A stretch of 64,000 nucleotides of DNA, from assembly GCA_934247225.1 (NCBI GenBank), contig CAKQJE010000011.1, positions 20,646-84,645 of the forward strand. The letters run 5' to 3'. The position numbers and the translations under genes were made by a program. This document shows positions 16,865 to 26,512 of the stretch, in pieces. The notes under the pieces were generated by a model. It was not told the DNA's origin, made no database searches, and saw only the letters and a list, made by a program, of their open reading frames with translations. How positions within the stretch are numbered: the first letter of the stretch is position 1; every line of letters starts with the position of its first letter. The stretch comes from an uncultured Clostridia bacterium. GTDB taxonomy: Bacteria; Bacillota; Clostridia; Christensenellales; Borkfalkiaceae.

Positions 16865-19800
16865 TGTCTTCACCCCCTTTGTCGTTAATCGTTTCTTTGT
16901 TTGTCGTTTCTTTTTGCGGGGCGGAGCCTGTTTTTTCGTCCGAATATGCGGCTTCGACGATAGTTTCGGACTTAACGTCCGTCACTTTTCTTTCCTTAAA
17001 CCCGGCTTCTTCATCGTAGCCGCAGATCGAGCCGTACTCGCAGTACGCGCACGCGTCTTTATAGGGCGAAGCGATCATAACCCCGTCCGAGATATCCGAA
17101 ACGGCGTTTTCGGCGAGTTTTAACGCATATTTCATATAGCCTTGAAGCTCCACGCCGTCGCATAAACTTCCCGTGAGCTTGCCGCTCCGCTTGTCCGTTT
17201 TAACGTTTATAAGTTCGCTTTTGCCGTTTTGTCCGATATTTTTATCGGTTGCGGAAATTATTTCGTCGGTGAAAAGAGTCTTTCCCGCCATAACGGTACG
17301 GTCTTCGTCGGGTTTTTTAAAGGAATCGTTTACCGAATAGTAATACGCGCCCGCAGGCTCCTCGTGAGCTTTCACGAAAGCGTTCATATAAAGATACAGC
17401 TGAATATTCTGCCCCGTGTAAAACTTTTCGTCCTTGACTTTTTCGCCGACGTTACCCGTTTTGTAATCGATTATGCGGACGTAGTTTTTATACTTGTCGA
17501 CCCTGTCCGCTTTACCGTAAAGTTTATAACGTTCGCCTTTTTTCGTGACGAGGGGCAGCGATTTATATTCCGACCAATCGGAAAACCAAACTTCTTCTCC
17601 GACGGGGCGGAAGCCCGATTGTTTAAACTCTTCGTAAATGCTTTTGCAAAGTTTTTTGCCTTCCTTTTCGGTGAGTTTCAAAGCATACGCAAAATCTCCG
17701 CGATGCGAAAATTTCACGATTTCGGGATCTTCGAGAGCGGCGGAAATAACTTCTTCCGCTAAAAGCTCGGCTTTTTCGAAGGTATCAGCTTCGTCCATAC
17801 GTCTGACGAAATTTTCGGCGATATTGTGAAGAACGTTGCCGAAATCGAGCGAACGGACTTTATCGGTTATCTTGTCCGCCGCGCCGAGGCAATACTTAAC
17901 GAAACATCTGTACGGGCAGGAATAATAACATTCTATCTTGCTCGCCGAAACTCTGCCGAGCGCGAAATAGTTTTCGGGCGGCAGTTTTTTTCTCACCGCG
18001 ATCTGTTTATCGACCTTTTGAAGAAGGTTTTTCGCATAAGAAAGTTTGTCTCCGTTTTCGTAAGTTTTTAACGCCGCCAAAAACGAAGAAGCAGCCGTTA
18101 ACGAACTTATAGCCCCGTTTTTGAAGTCCGATGACTCTTTTATGAGCGAGAAAAAAGCGGGGCGGAGACGCAGGTATCCGACCGATTCGTAGATGTCTTT
18201 TTTATCGCCCCTATGGGTCTCTTCGGCGTTGTAAAACGAGTTTATGTTAAAAGGCTTCAAAGGTTTTCCGTCCTTATCGCAGAAAATCCTTTCCATAAAA
18301 TCAATAACGTCGCTTTTAACCGTCTGATTGCCCGAGGGAGAAAGCAGGCTGTACGACATAAAAAGCCCGTCCGAAAACGAAGCGAAGGCAAGCCCCGCGG
18401 CTTCTTTTTCGCGCCTGTTCACCACGCTGATTTTAGGTTCGATCGCAACCGAAAGCTTTTCGAGATCGGCGATATCGCTGTCGAGAAGAAGCGCCGTGTC
18501 GCTTTTTACAAACGGCACGTCGCCGCTCAACCCCGCCGCGAAAAGATAGCGGAAGCGTTTATATCTGCAATCTTTAAGCTCGGCAACGTAAACGCAATCG
18601 GAAAACTGCGGAATGATACCCACTTCGCAGGCGTCGAAACCCGCTTCGAGAAGCTTGGAAAATTCCGAAACCCCGACTTCGTCGTTTCCGAGAACTTCGC
18701 CCGCTCTTTTCACGGTGTCGATAACTTTATCGACGGCGGAAGTTAAAAACGCGCTTTCTTCGTTGGCGTTTATCGCGAGAAGTTTTTCTTCCGTGAGCTT
18801 CACGTTTTCCGTAACGTAAGCGTTTTCTATAAAATCGAGCAGAATTTTAACGTACTCGTTCGCCCGGCCTTTTCTTTTTATTTTGGCGAGAGAAGTCGCG
18901 AGGACGTCTCGTTTCGCGCTTATGAAAATATCGTCCGAAACGGGGAATGTGGTATCGAGAAATAGTTTTCCCGTAACCGTTTTTCCCGTAAGTTCGCGGA
19001 TGAAAACGTCCGAAATCCCTTTATCGGAAATGAACAGCGGGTTGGAAATTATCCCTCGGATTTCTTTCATGTCCGAACCTTTCGCGGCGGCTTTTAAAAC
19101 TCCGGTTATAAGCCTTGAAAGGGGGTGGGCGGAAAGCAGGCGTTTTTCGTCCGAAAAATAGGGTATGCCGTAGTCTTTGAAAGTCCTTTTTATCCTTAAA
19201 GAATACTTTCCCATATCGCCCGCGGCAAGGCAAAAATCGGAATATCTCATCCCTTTTACGGTTACGAGATAGGTTATTCTTTTCGCTATGAAATCGATTT
19301 CGTCGTCAATGGTCTTCGCTTCGAAAATGTGCGTTTTATCGCTATATAGCCCGACTTTTGCGAAGCGATGATGATCGAAAAGCCCGTTTAAAACGGCTTG
19401 TTGCTCCTCGCTTAATTTTTCCTTTTCGTCCTGTTTTTCGATGGTTTCGTCAAGCCGTTTTATAAAGTTATAAAACTCGTTGCAGTAAAGATTTTCGTTA
19501 TTTCCGTAAACGGCGAAAACGTCCACCGACAAAGCCGTTTCGGAAAGGGTTTTTATTATTTCGCAAATTTGTCTCGTTAAAGACGAATAGCCGACGATTA
19601 CTACGTTCGAATTTTTTATTTCCTTGTCGTTTTTTATAAGCGACGGCATTTCGTCGAGCGCGCCGCTCTGATCGGAAAGACCTCTTTCTTTCAGGAATTT
19701 TTCGTATTCGGAATAAACGAGCGCGACGTCCGAAATCTTCGCCCGAACGTTCTCCCTGCAACCGTCTAAGGCTTCGGTAATCTCCCGCGGAGTTACCTTG

Positions 19801-20165
19801 GCGGATTTTAATTGAGCGATAAGCTCGCTCGTTTCGAACGCGAACGACGGGGAAGACGCGAGCCTGGATAACGCTTTGAGTTCGCCTTTGAGATTTCCGA
19901 GAATTTTTTTGACGACGATCGCCGAACTTTCTTTCGTGAGCGCGTTTACAGGCAGCGATTTCGAAGAAACGTATCTGCCGAAAGTTAAAACTTCGGCGCT
20001 GAACGTTCCCCCGAGTTTTTTCGCGATCGCCGTTTCCACGGAAAGGGTGAGTTTGTCCTCGCAGAATATTATAAGTCTCCTGCTCGGAAAAACGCCGATT
20101 TCCGCAGCGAAATCCGCCGCGGCGTCTATACAGGAATAATAAGTTTTTCTCCCGTGTAAAATCAT
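16854..20165 (-). CDS. addB: ATP-dependent helicase/nuclease subunit B
   Basis: AddB contributes the second nuclease and Chi recognition to AddAB. The N-terminal helicase-like half is degenerate and has no clean Walker A motif. The C-terminal nuclease shows VRIIDYKTGN near residue 925. Cysteines for the Fe-S staple are visible as CYYSCPYRC near residue 740 and CAYCEYGSIC near residue 1055. Its 1103 residues are typical. Translation of addA starts inside its 3' end, so the subunits are coupled. A downstream tail rich in Thr, Asn and Lys follows the last cysteine cluster. Confidence 0.93.
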   Translation of the reverse strand: MILHGRKTYYSCIDAAADFAAEIGVFPSRRLIIFCEDKLTLSVETAIAKKLGGTFSAEVLTFGRYVSSKSLPVNALTKESSAIVVKKILGNLKGELKALSRLASSPSFAFETSELIAQLKSAKVTPREITEALDGCRENVRAKISDVALVYSEYEKFLKERGLSDQSGALDEMPSLIKNDKEIKNSNVVIVGYSSLTRQICEIIKTLSETALSVDVFAVYGNNENLYCNEFYNFIKRLDETIEKQDEKEKLSEEQQAVLNGLFDHHRFAKVGLYSDKTHIFEAKTIDDEIDFIAKRITYLVTVKGMRYSDFCLAAGDMGKYSLRIKRTFKDYGIPYFSDEKRLLSAHPLSRLITGVLKAAAKGSDMKEIRGIISNPLFISDKGISDVFIRELTGKTVTGKLFLDTTFPVSDDIFISAKRDVLATSLAKIKRKGRANEYVKILLDFIENAYVTENVKLTEEKLLAINANEESAFLTSAVDKVIDTVKRAGEVLGNDEVGVSEFSKLLEAGFDACEVGIIPQFSDCVYVAELKDCRYKRFRYLFAAGLSGDVPFVKSDTALLLDSDIADLEKLSVAIEPKISVVNRREKEAAGLAFASFSDGLFMSYSLLSPSGNQTVKSDVIDFMERIFCDKDGKPLKPFNINSFYNAEETHRGDKKDIYESVGYLRLRPAFFSLIKESSDFKNGAISSLTAASSFLAALKTYENGDKLSYAKNLLQKVDKQIAVRKKLPPENYFALGRVSASKIECYYSCPYRCFVKYCLGAADKITDKVRSLDFGNVLHNIAENFVRRMDEADTFEKAELLAEEVISAALEDPEIVKFSHRGDFAYALKLTEKEGKKLCKSIYEEFKQSGFRPVGEEVWFSDWSEYKSLPLVTKKGERYKLYGKADRVDKYKNYVRIIDYKTGNVGEKVKDEKFYTGQNIQLYLYMNAFVKAHEEPAGAYYYSVNDSFKKPDEDRTVMAGKTLFTDEIISATDKNIGQNGKSELINVKTDKRSGKLTGSLCDGVELQGYMKYALKLAENAVSDISDGVMIASPYKDACAYCEYGSICGYDEEAGFKERKVTDVKSETIVEAAYSDEKTGSAPQKETTNKETINDKGGEDNGK

Positions 20166-20335
20166 TTATATGCCCCTTTTGATGTCGTTTGCAGAGAAGT
20201 TCATAATAAAATTATATCACACCCCGAAAAAAAACTCCATAAGTATATTGTGAAAATTTGTTTTTATTGCGTTTTTTGTTTTCTTTTTGCCTGTTTTATG
20301 TTAAAATACTTAAAAAGCTCTTTCGGAGATATATA

Positions 20336-21409
20336 ATGAAAAAGAAAATTCTCGCGGCGATTTCGCTCACGCTTTCCCTTTTAGCATTTGCAAGCTGTTC
20401 GGGATCGGCGTCGGAAACCGCTTACGTAGGCTCGTATTGGAACAAGGACACGACGAACGAAACACCCGCAGGCAAAACCGAAACACTCGAATATATCGTG
20501 GAATCGGACGACGGCTCCAACAAACTCTGGAACAACGCCCGCAAAAACGACAATCTTTCTTTCAAAACCGTAAGCGTTACGGACGAAAACGGAAAAACCG
20601 TCGCTTCGTCTTATAAAACGGTTTTAACCGCCAACGAGGACGGAACTTACGTTTATAAAACAACTCTTTCCGTTTACGGACAATACGAAACGGGCGATAC
20701 GACTTTCTCCGTTGCCGACGTTACCGAAACGGAAACGACTTTCGGAGATTACAACAAAGGTTTCGCGCCGATAAAATCGGTGAAAACAGTTTTGAACACC
20801 GTTCCTTATTCTTCGGGCAGTTCTTACGAGTTCAGAAAAACTCATTACCGTTCGACGACGACTTACGAAGGTAACGACGCGACGGTGAAAATCGAAATTC
20901 TCGACGAAGATCAAAGTCCCGAACAATTCAAGGAACGTGCGAAAAAGGATACTTCGATAAGCAAATACAACAAAAAAGCCTATATCGACAACAATCTTAT
21001 CCTGCTTTTGTTCAGAAACTTCAAACACGAAGCAAACATGAGCTATTCGTTCAGGGCAATCGAAGCTCTTTCGGGCGAACTTCAAAGCGTTACCGGATCG
21101 GTTTACACGAAAACGACGACCGACGGCAAAAACTCCGCTTCGCTCGAATATCTCGTAACTTCGCCCCTTCTTAAAAACGTTCAGCTCGGAACTTCGCCCC
21201 GCCACGATTATTCGTTCAACGTGGTGAGAATGGATTTCTCGACTTCGGGTTCGACGGGTCAGAACTTTATGAGAGCGTACTACGCTCAAAGCTACGAAGG
21301 CGCTTCGGAATCGAACTCCGCGAGACATATTCCCGTTATGATCGCTCAGCCGATGATTTTAAACACGGGTTTCCTCGTTTACTCCATCAAAACCGCAACG
21401 TTTATGTAA
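20336..21409 (+). CDS. Predicted lipoprotein, function unknown
   Basis: The 357-residue product has an N-terminal signal peptide ending in the lipobox LLAFASC (Cys about 20), so it should be anchored outside the membrane. The mature part is rich in Thr, Ser, Tyr and Lys and looks mostly beta. There are no other cysteines and no motif I recognise. The ATG with an upstream CGGAG site is preferred over an in-frame extension 78 nt upstream, which would put charged residues before the signal peptide. It is monocistronic and flanked by a strong terminator. Confidence 0.75.
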   Translation: MKKKILAAISLTLSLLAFASCSGSASETAYVGSYWNKDTTNETPAGKTETLEYIVESDDGSNKLWNNARKNDNLSFKTVSVTDENGKTVASSYKTVLTANEDGTYVYKTTLSVYGQYETGDTTFSVADVTETETTFGDYNKGFAPIKSVKTVLNTVPYSSGSSYEFRKTHYRSTTTYEGNDATVKIEILDEDQSPEQFKERAKKDTSISKYNKKAYIDNNLILLLFRNFKHEANMSYSFRAIEALSGELQSVTGSVYTKTTTDGKNSASLEYLVTSPLLKNVQLGTSPRHDYSFNVVRMDFSTSGSTGQNFMRAYYAQSYEGASESNSARHIPVMIAQPMILNTGFLVYSIKTATFM

Positions 21410-21425
21410 AAATTTTTCAGCTATA

Positions 21426-21464
21426 AAAACCCGCCACGAAACTTCTCGTTTCGCGGCGGGTTTA
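21426..21464 (+). terminator. Terminator after the lipoprotein gene
   Basis: CCCGCCACGAAAC pairs with GTTTCGCGGCGGG (one mismatch), loop TTCTC, then TTT. A conserved-loop element follows immediately in the opposite orientation. Confidence 0.8.
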
Positions 21465-21465
21465 T

Positions 21466-21496
21466 TCGTTAATCGGCTTATAGACCGACTTTTTTA
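21466..21496 (-). repeat. Conserved-loop terminator element, copy 3
   Basis: On the minus strand it reads AAGTCGGTCTATAAGCCGAT and continues TAACG. It lies just downstream of gltX, which is transcribed leftward. Confidence 0.7.
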
Positions 21497-21524
21497 TTTT
21501 GATCCGTTATTTTTTTACAAGATA

Positions 21525-22961
21525 TCAAGCTAATTTTTCTATCGATTTATCTATTCTCGACAAGGTTTCTTCTTTGCCTAAAAGCTCGGCGATCTCGGTC
21601 GCTCCGCCGGGAGTTACCGCCATACCCGTTATGGCAATTCTCATAACCCAGAAAACCGATCCGCTCTTAACGCCTTTTTCTTTCGCCTTTTCGCTGAGCG
21701 AAGAGAAGAGAACGTCGTTCGAAAAATCGTCTATCTCCGAAAGCCAATTTCTGATTTCGGGAAGAAGGGTTTTCGCAACCTCTTTATCCGTTTTGTTCTT
21801 CTTGTTTTCGAAAAGCGCGAGGTCGTAATCGGGAAGAGAAACTATCCAATCTATCTTTTCGGGAATATCGCCCAGAACCTCGACTCTGCCGTGAAGAAGC
21901 TTCGCGATCTTTTTAAGATCGAATTTTCCGTTCACCGCCGATTTTTCGAGATAGGGGAGCGCGTGCGCGTAGAAATCTTCTTCGGAAAGTTCTCTTATGT
22001 ATTCGCCGTTAAGCCAACGGAGCTTCATTTCGTCGAAGATCGAGGGCGATTTGGAAATTCCGTCGAGCGAGAACATTTCGACCATTTCGGGAAGAGTCAT
22101 TTTTTCCACGTTGCTCTTCGGCGACCAGCCTAAAAGCGCGACGTAGTTTATGATCGCCTCTTTTAAGTATCCTTTCTTTACGAAATCGTCGAAATTCGCG
22201 TCGCCGTAACGTTTGGAAAGTTTTCTCGTCGCGTCCTTCATTATCGTGGGAAGGTGAATGTATTTCGGTCTTTCCCAACCGAACGCGTCGTACATAAGAT
22301 TGTATTTCGGAGTGGAAGAAAGGTATTCCGTTCCTCTTATAACGTGAGTTATCCCCATAAGGTGATCGTCTATGACGTTCGCGAAGTTATAAGTCGGCAT
22401 TCCGTCGCTCTTTATAAGAATATTGTCTTCGAGATCGGCGTAGTCGACCCTTATCGTGCCGTAAACCATATCTTCGTATTCGCTGACACCCTCGGAAGGA
22501 ATGTTCTGACGGATAACGTAAGGCTCGCCGGCGGCAAGTCTTCTCTGAACCTCTTCTTTCGAAAGACTTAAACAATGCTTGTCGTATTTTCTGTTGCCGT
22601 TTTCGTCGGTTAAAGATTCGAGCCTTTCTTTGGAGCAGAAACAATAGTAAGCCCCGCCGAGTTCGATAAGCTTTTCGGCGTATTTTTTATAAATTTCTTT
22701 TCTCTGGCTCTGAACGTACGGTCCGTAATCCCCGCCCACGTCCGGTCCTTCGTCGTAAATAAGTCCCGATTCGATAAGCGAGCTGTAAATAAGCTCGACC
22801 GCCCCTTCGACGTAACGCTGCTGATCGGTGTCTTCTATTCTTAAAATAAAATCTCCGCCGTTATGTTTTGCGTAAAGATAAGCGTAAAGCGCGGTTCTTA
22901 AGCCCCCAAGGTGCATAAAACCCGTAGGACTCGGCGCAAATCTCGTTCTGACTTTTTCCAT
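21525..22961 (-). CDS. gltX: Glutamyl-tRNA synthetase
   Basis: Class I aminoacyl-tRNA synthetase charging tRNA-Glu, and possibly tRNA-Gln if nondiscriminating. The HIGH-type motif is PSPTGFMHLGGLRTAL near residue 10. The KMSKS-type motif is RKLSKRYGD near residue 245. At 478 residues the length is normal. No amidotransferase or glutaminyl-tRNA synthetase lies nearby, so the specificity question stays open. It is monocistronic, with GAGGAG-like bases before the ATG. Confidence 0.95.
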   Translation of the reverse strand: MEKVRTRFAPSPTGFMHLGGLRTALYAYLYAKHNGGDFILRIEDTDQQRYVEGAVELIYSSLIESGLIYDEGPDVGGDYGPYVQSQRKEIYKKYAEKLIELGGAYYCFCSKERLESLTDENGNRKYDKHCLSLSKEEVQRRLAAGEPYVIRQNIPSEGVSEYEDMVYGTIRVDYADLEDNILIKSDGMPTYNFANVIDDHLMGITHVIRGTEYLSSTPKYNLMYDAFGWERPKYIHLPTIMKDATRKLSKRYGDANFDDFVKKGYLKEAIINYVALLGWSPKSNVEKMTLPEMVEMFSLDGISKSPSIFDEMKLRWLNGEYIRELSEEDFYAHALPYLEKSAVNGKFDLKKIAKLLHGRVEVLGDIPEKIDWIVSLPDYDLALFENKKNKTDKEVAKTLLPEIRNWLSEIDDFSNDVLFSSLSEKAKEKGVKSGSVFWVMRIAITGMAVTPGGATEIAELLGKEETLSRIDKSIEKLA

Positions 22962-23189
22962 AATTCTCCTCGAAACGAAACCTCTCGGCCGCAGGCGATC
23001 AAGTCAGAACCCGCGGTTTTTTAAGGTTTCGCTAAAAAATTTTTCCGATTTTAAAAATTTTCGTATTTTTATTTTACCATAAATAAAAAAAAGTGTATAA
23101 TGAATTTAAGCAACTTTTCGAATTTTTTAAAAAAACAAATTTTCGGCGGGTAAAACCGCCTGTATAAACTTATATAAACGAGGTGTTAT

Positions 23190-24464
23190 ATGGATAATTT
23201 CGAAAATATGAAAAACGACCTGAAAAAACTCGTGTCTTTTCCGTCCGTTCAGGAGGAAGCTCTTCCCGGTAAACCTTTCGGCGAAGGAGTTTATAAAGCT
23301 CTGGAATTTTTCCTCGGTCTCGCAAAAAGCTTCGGCTTTAAAACGATAAATTACGACAACTATATCGGCGAAGTCGATTTCGGCGAGGGTAAAACCGAAG
23401 AGGACGAAATCGCCGTTCTCGCTCATCTGGACGTTGTTCCCGCAGGGGATTTATCCGCCTGGAAGTATCCCCCGTTCGAGGCTACCGAAGCGGACGGAAA
23501 AATTTACGGCAGAGGAACTACGGACGACAAAGGTCCCGCGATGGTCTGTCTTTACTGCATGAAAGAACTTAAAGACGAAGGATTTGTTCCGAACAAAAAA
23601 ATAAGGCTTATCGTAGGCTGCAACGAAGAGACGGGCTGGAAATGCATCGAACATTTCAAAGAAGTTTCCCGTTTCCCCGATTACGGTTTTTCGCCCGACG
23701 GAGATTTCCCGGTTATTTACGCCGAGAAAGGAATTCTCCACGCGAAGTTTTCTTTCGACAGTTTATCGAGCGAACTTAAAGAGCTTTCGGGCGGCGAGAG
23801 AATTAACGTAGTTTGCGACAAATGTGAGGCAATAGCACCTTTAAACCCCGATTTTATGAAGCAATGCGAAGTTACAAAAGAGAACGGAAAGCTTGTTACG
23901 AAGGGAGTTTCGGCGCACGGTTCCACGCCCGATAAAGGCGTGAACGCCATTTTAAAAATGGTTACTTATCTCGAAAAAGTCGGCGTTATCGACGGCAGAA
24001 TAAGGACGTATCTTTTCGAGGACAAACTCGGACTTAAAGACCTTAAAGACGAGACGGGAAACCTTACGATGAGCCCCGATATAATCTCTCTCGAAAACGG
24101 AAAAATAAACGTTTCGGTGGACTTCCGTTATCCATCGCTTTTAGACGGCGATAAACTTATCGAAGCGTTGAAAGTCATTGCTCCCGTCGAGGTTCTTTCT
24201 CATCAGAAACCCCTTTTCAACGATAAAAACGGATTTTTGGTAACCACTCTTTTGAAAATATATAACAAAGAAACGGGCGAAAACGAAAAACCGCTCGCAA
24301 TCGGCGGAGGAACTTACGCGAGAGCGTTGAAATACGGCGCGGCGTTCGGTCCCGAAAAAGGCGAAGACTGTCACATTCATCAGCCGAACGAATTCGTTAC
24401 GATAGAAAACCTTAAACTTCAATACAAAATTTACAAGCGCGCGATAAAAGAACTCTCGAAATAA
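23190..24464 (+). CDS. pepV: M20-family dipeptidase, PepV-like
   Basis: A zinc-dependent metallopeptidase of the M20A/PepV group that cleaves dipeptides in the cytoplasm. The metal and catalytic sequence AHLDVVPAGD is near residue 78. YGRGTTDDKGP near residue 107 supplies the bridging aspartate. A conserved glutamate pair follows in CNEETGWK. The 424-residue protein is slightly shorter than lactobacillal PepV (about 470). An AGGTG site precedes the ATG, and a TATAAT-type -10 lies near 23095. The SLOG-fold gene follows after 52 nt and may share its transcript. Confidence 0.88.
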   Translation: MDNFENMKNDLKKLVSFPSVQEEALPGKPFGEGVYKALEFFLGLAKSFGFKTINYDNYIGEVDFGEGKTEEDEIAVLAHLDVVPAGDLSAWKYPPFEATEADGKIYGRGTTDDKGPAMVCLYCMKELKDEGFVPNKKIRLIVGCNEETGWKCIEHFKEVSRFPDYGFSPDGDFPVIYAEKGILHAKFSFDSLSSELKELSGGERINVVCDKCEAIAPLNPDFMKQCEVTKENGKLVTKGVSAHGSTPDKGVNAILKMVTYLEKVGVIDGRIRTYLFEDKLGLKDLKDETGNLTMSPDIISLENGKINVSVDFRYPSLLDGDKLIEALKVIAPVEVLSHQKPLFNDKNGFLVTTLLKIYNKETGENEKPLAIGGGTYARALKYGAAFGPEKGEDCHIHQPNEFVTIENLKLQYKIYKRAIKELSK

Positions 24465-24516
24465 TAAAATTTATTTCGGAAATAAAATAGATTTTCCGCA
24501 CGGCAAAGGTATTTTA

Positions 24517-25008
24517 ATGATAAAAAGCAATCTTCCTCCATTTATAATAAACAGAACCTGCGCCGTAACGGGACACAGAGTGCTTCCGTCTGATTTTGAC
24601 GAGGATATTTTAAGGAAAAACCTCGAAAAAATCATCGACGACGGCTACGATACGTTTTTGATAGGTATGGCTGTCGGGTTCGATCTTTTGTGTTTTAAAA
24701 CACTTTTATCGATAAAGAAAAGCGGAAAGGACGTTAAAATCTGCGCGGTTATTCCATGCTCGGATCAGAGCAAGCGTTTTTCGGAAGAAGACAAAACTTT
24801 GTACGACGAATGCTTAAAAAAAGCCGATTACACGGCGGCGGAAGAAAATACTTATTTTAAAAACTGTATGCTTATAAGAGACGATTATCTCGTTTCGAAC
24901 AGCTCTCTTCTTTTCGCCTTTTTCGACGGGCGAAAACAGGGCGGAACATACTACACTATAAACAAAGCTTTAAAACACGGCTTGAAAGTAGTTTATTTCG
25001 AAGTTTAA
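24517..25008 (+). CDS. SLOG-superfamily protein, DUF1273/YpsA-like
   Basis: The 163-residue protein starts with CAVTGHRVLPSDF (about 16-28) and has the Rossmann-like GMAVGFDLLC segment near residue 51. These are the nucleotide-binding features of the YpsA/DUF1273 branch of the SLOG superfamily. Family members are thought to bind nucleotides or NAD-derived ligands, and YpsA has been linked to cell division and stress in Bacillus. The exact ligand here is unknown. It follows the peptidase gene closely and ends at a terminator. Confidence 0.75.
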   Translation: MIKSNLPPFIINRTCAVTGHRVLPSDFDEDILRKNLEKIIDDGYDTFLIGMAVGFDLLCFKTLLSIKKSGKDVKICAVIPCSDQSKRFSEEDKTLYDECLKKADYTAAEENTYFKNCMLIRDDYLVSNSSLLFAFFDGRKQGGTYYTINKALKHGLKVVYFEV

Positions 25009-25028
25009 AATAAAATTAAAGAGACGAA

Positions 25029-25066
25029 AAATCATAAGCAATAAATTTGTTTATGATTTTTTTATG
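25029..25066 (+). terminator. Terminator after the SLOG gene
   Basis: AATCATAA and TTTATGATT arms followed by a T run. Confidence 0.7.
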
Positions 25067-25073
25067 TTTTATA

Positions 25074-25140
25074 TTGATTTTTTTACCTTTTGCGGTTATA
25101 ATAGAATAGAAAATTGTCCCAAAGGACAAAAATCTATTCT
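25074..25140 (+). promoter_or_regulatory. Promoter and nested palindromic operator of the second DUF4143 ATPase
   Basis: TTGATT (25074-25079), 17-bp spacer, TATAAT (25097-25102). Directly after it, 25103-25140 is a two-tier palindrome. The outer arms are AGAATAGA and TCTATTCT and the inner arms TTGTCC and GGACAA, with AAA on each side and a CAAA centre. It spans the predicted transcription start and ends at the ribosome binding site. Confidence 0.75.
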
Positions 25141-25152
25141 AAGAGGGTTGTC

Positions 25153-26436
25153 ATGACGGAAATTAAACGCGATTTTTATTTAAAACAACTTATAGAGAGA
25201 AAGCAAAACGGACTTATAAAAGTAATAACGGGCATTCGTCGTTGCGGAAAATCTTACTTACTCAACACTTTGTTTTATAATTATCTGAAAAACGAAGAAG
25301 TTGATGAAAGTCATATCATAAAATTTGCATTCGATTCCAATCTCGATTTAAATCTTATAGGCGAAAACGTTATAACTCTCGAAAAAGAAAAAAGAAAGGT
25401 CGATCCCGATAAATTCGTATCTTATATAAAAAGCAGAATTACCGACAACGATATTTACTATATACTTCTCGACGAAGTTCAGTTAATGGACTGTTTCGAA
25501 TCTGTTTTAAACAGTTTTCTTTATTTAAACAATACCGACGTTTACGTAACGGGAAGTAACGCAAAATTTTTATCGAAAGACATAAAAACCGAATTTGCGG
25601 GGCGCGGCGACGAAATTCATATGCAACCTCTGAGTTTTTCGGAATTTATGTCCGTTTATAAAGGAGATAAATACGACGGACTGACCGAGTATATGCTTTA
25701 CGGCGGAATTCCCATGGTTGTTTTAAGAGAAGGAAGCGAAAACAAAACGGCTATGCTGAAACGCCTTTTCGACGAAATCTATTTAAGAGATATAGAAAAA
25801 CGTCATAAAGTACGGGATAAAACCAACCTTGAAGACTTATTGAATATATTATCCTCTTCGATAGGTTCTCTTACAAATCCCGAAAAACTTAAAAACACTT
25901 TTAAAACGGTAAAAAAATCAAACGTCACGTCTTTGACGATAAAAAAATATCTCGATTATTTTACGGATTGTTTTTTGGTCGAACCCGCGACGAGATACGA
26001 CATAAAAGGGAAAGCTTATATAGATACGCCTCTTAAATATTATTTTTCCGATCTGGGACTAAGAAACGCGAGAATAAATTTCAGACAATTCGAACAACCT
26101 CATTCTATGGAAAACATAATTTACAACGAATTGAGACTACGCGGTTTTTCGGTAGATATCGGCGTAGTCAATACAAAAGAACAGGGAGTAAGAAAACAAC
26201 TCGAAGTGGATTTCGTGTGCAATCTCGGTTCGAAACGTTATTACATTCAATCGGCTTATTCTCTCCCGAGCGAAGAAAAGAAAAATCAGGAAATTCGTCC
26301 TTTTACGAAAATAGACGATTCTTTTAAAAAAATCGTTATAACGGGAGATTTATCTCCTGCTTATTATAACGACGAAGGAATTTTATTTATGAATATTTTC
26401 GATTTTCTTTTAAAACCCGAAAGCCTTAATTTATAA
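25153..26436 (+). CDS. AAA ATPase with DUF4143 domain (second copy)
   Basis: The 427-residue protein has Walker A GIRRCGKSYLLN near residue 30 and the Walker B-like IYYILLDEVQLMD near residue 100. The sensor-like VYVTGSNAKFLS is near residue 133. The C-terminal region matches DUF4143, with LEVDFVCN near residue 355. It differs clearly from the paralogue at 6.2-7.5 kb, so this is not a recent duplication. The start ATG follows AAGAGGG; an upstream in-frame extension would run through the operator palindrome and is rejected. The cellular role of the family is unsettled. Confidence 0.85.
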   Translation: MTEIKRDFYLKQLIERKQNGLIKVITGIRRCGKSYLLNTLFYNYLKNEEVDESHIIKFAFDSNLDLNLIGENVITLEKEKRKVDPDKFVSYIKSRITDNDIYYILLDEVQLMDCFESVLNSFLYLNNTDVYVTGSNAKFLSKDIKTEFAGRGDEIHMQPLSFSEFMSVYKGDKYDGLTEYMLYGGIPMVVLREGSENKTAMLKRLFDEIYLRDIEKRHKVRDKTNLEDLLNILSSSIGSLTNPEKLKNTFKTVKKSNVTSLTIKKYLDYFTDCFLVEPATRYDIKGKAYIDTPLKYYFSDLGLRNARINFRQFEQPHSMENIIYNELRLRGFSVDIGVVNTKEQGVRKQLEVDFVCNLGSKRYYIQSAYSLPSEEKKNQEIRPFTKIDDSFKKIVITGDLSPAYYNDEGILFMNIFDFLLKPESLNL

Positions 26437-26459
26437 TTCCAAATTATCAATCAACACGC

Positions 26460-26495
26460 AAAAACCGCCGTATAAGTCGATTATCGGCGGTTTTT
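26460..26495. repeat. Conserved-loop terminator element, copy 4 (best hairpin)
   Basis: AAAAACCGCCG and CGGCGGTTTTT are perfect 11-nt arms around the loop TATAAGTCGATTAT. It sits between convergent genes and should terminate both directions. Confidence 0.88.
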
Positions 26496-26512
26496 CTGAT
26501 TTTTATTTTGTT

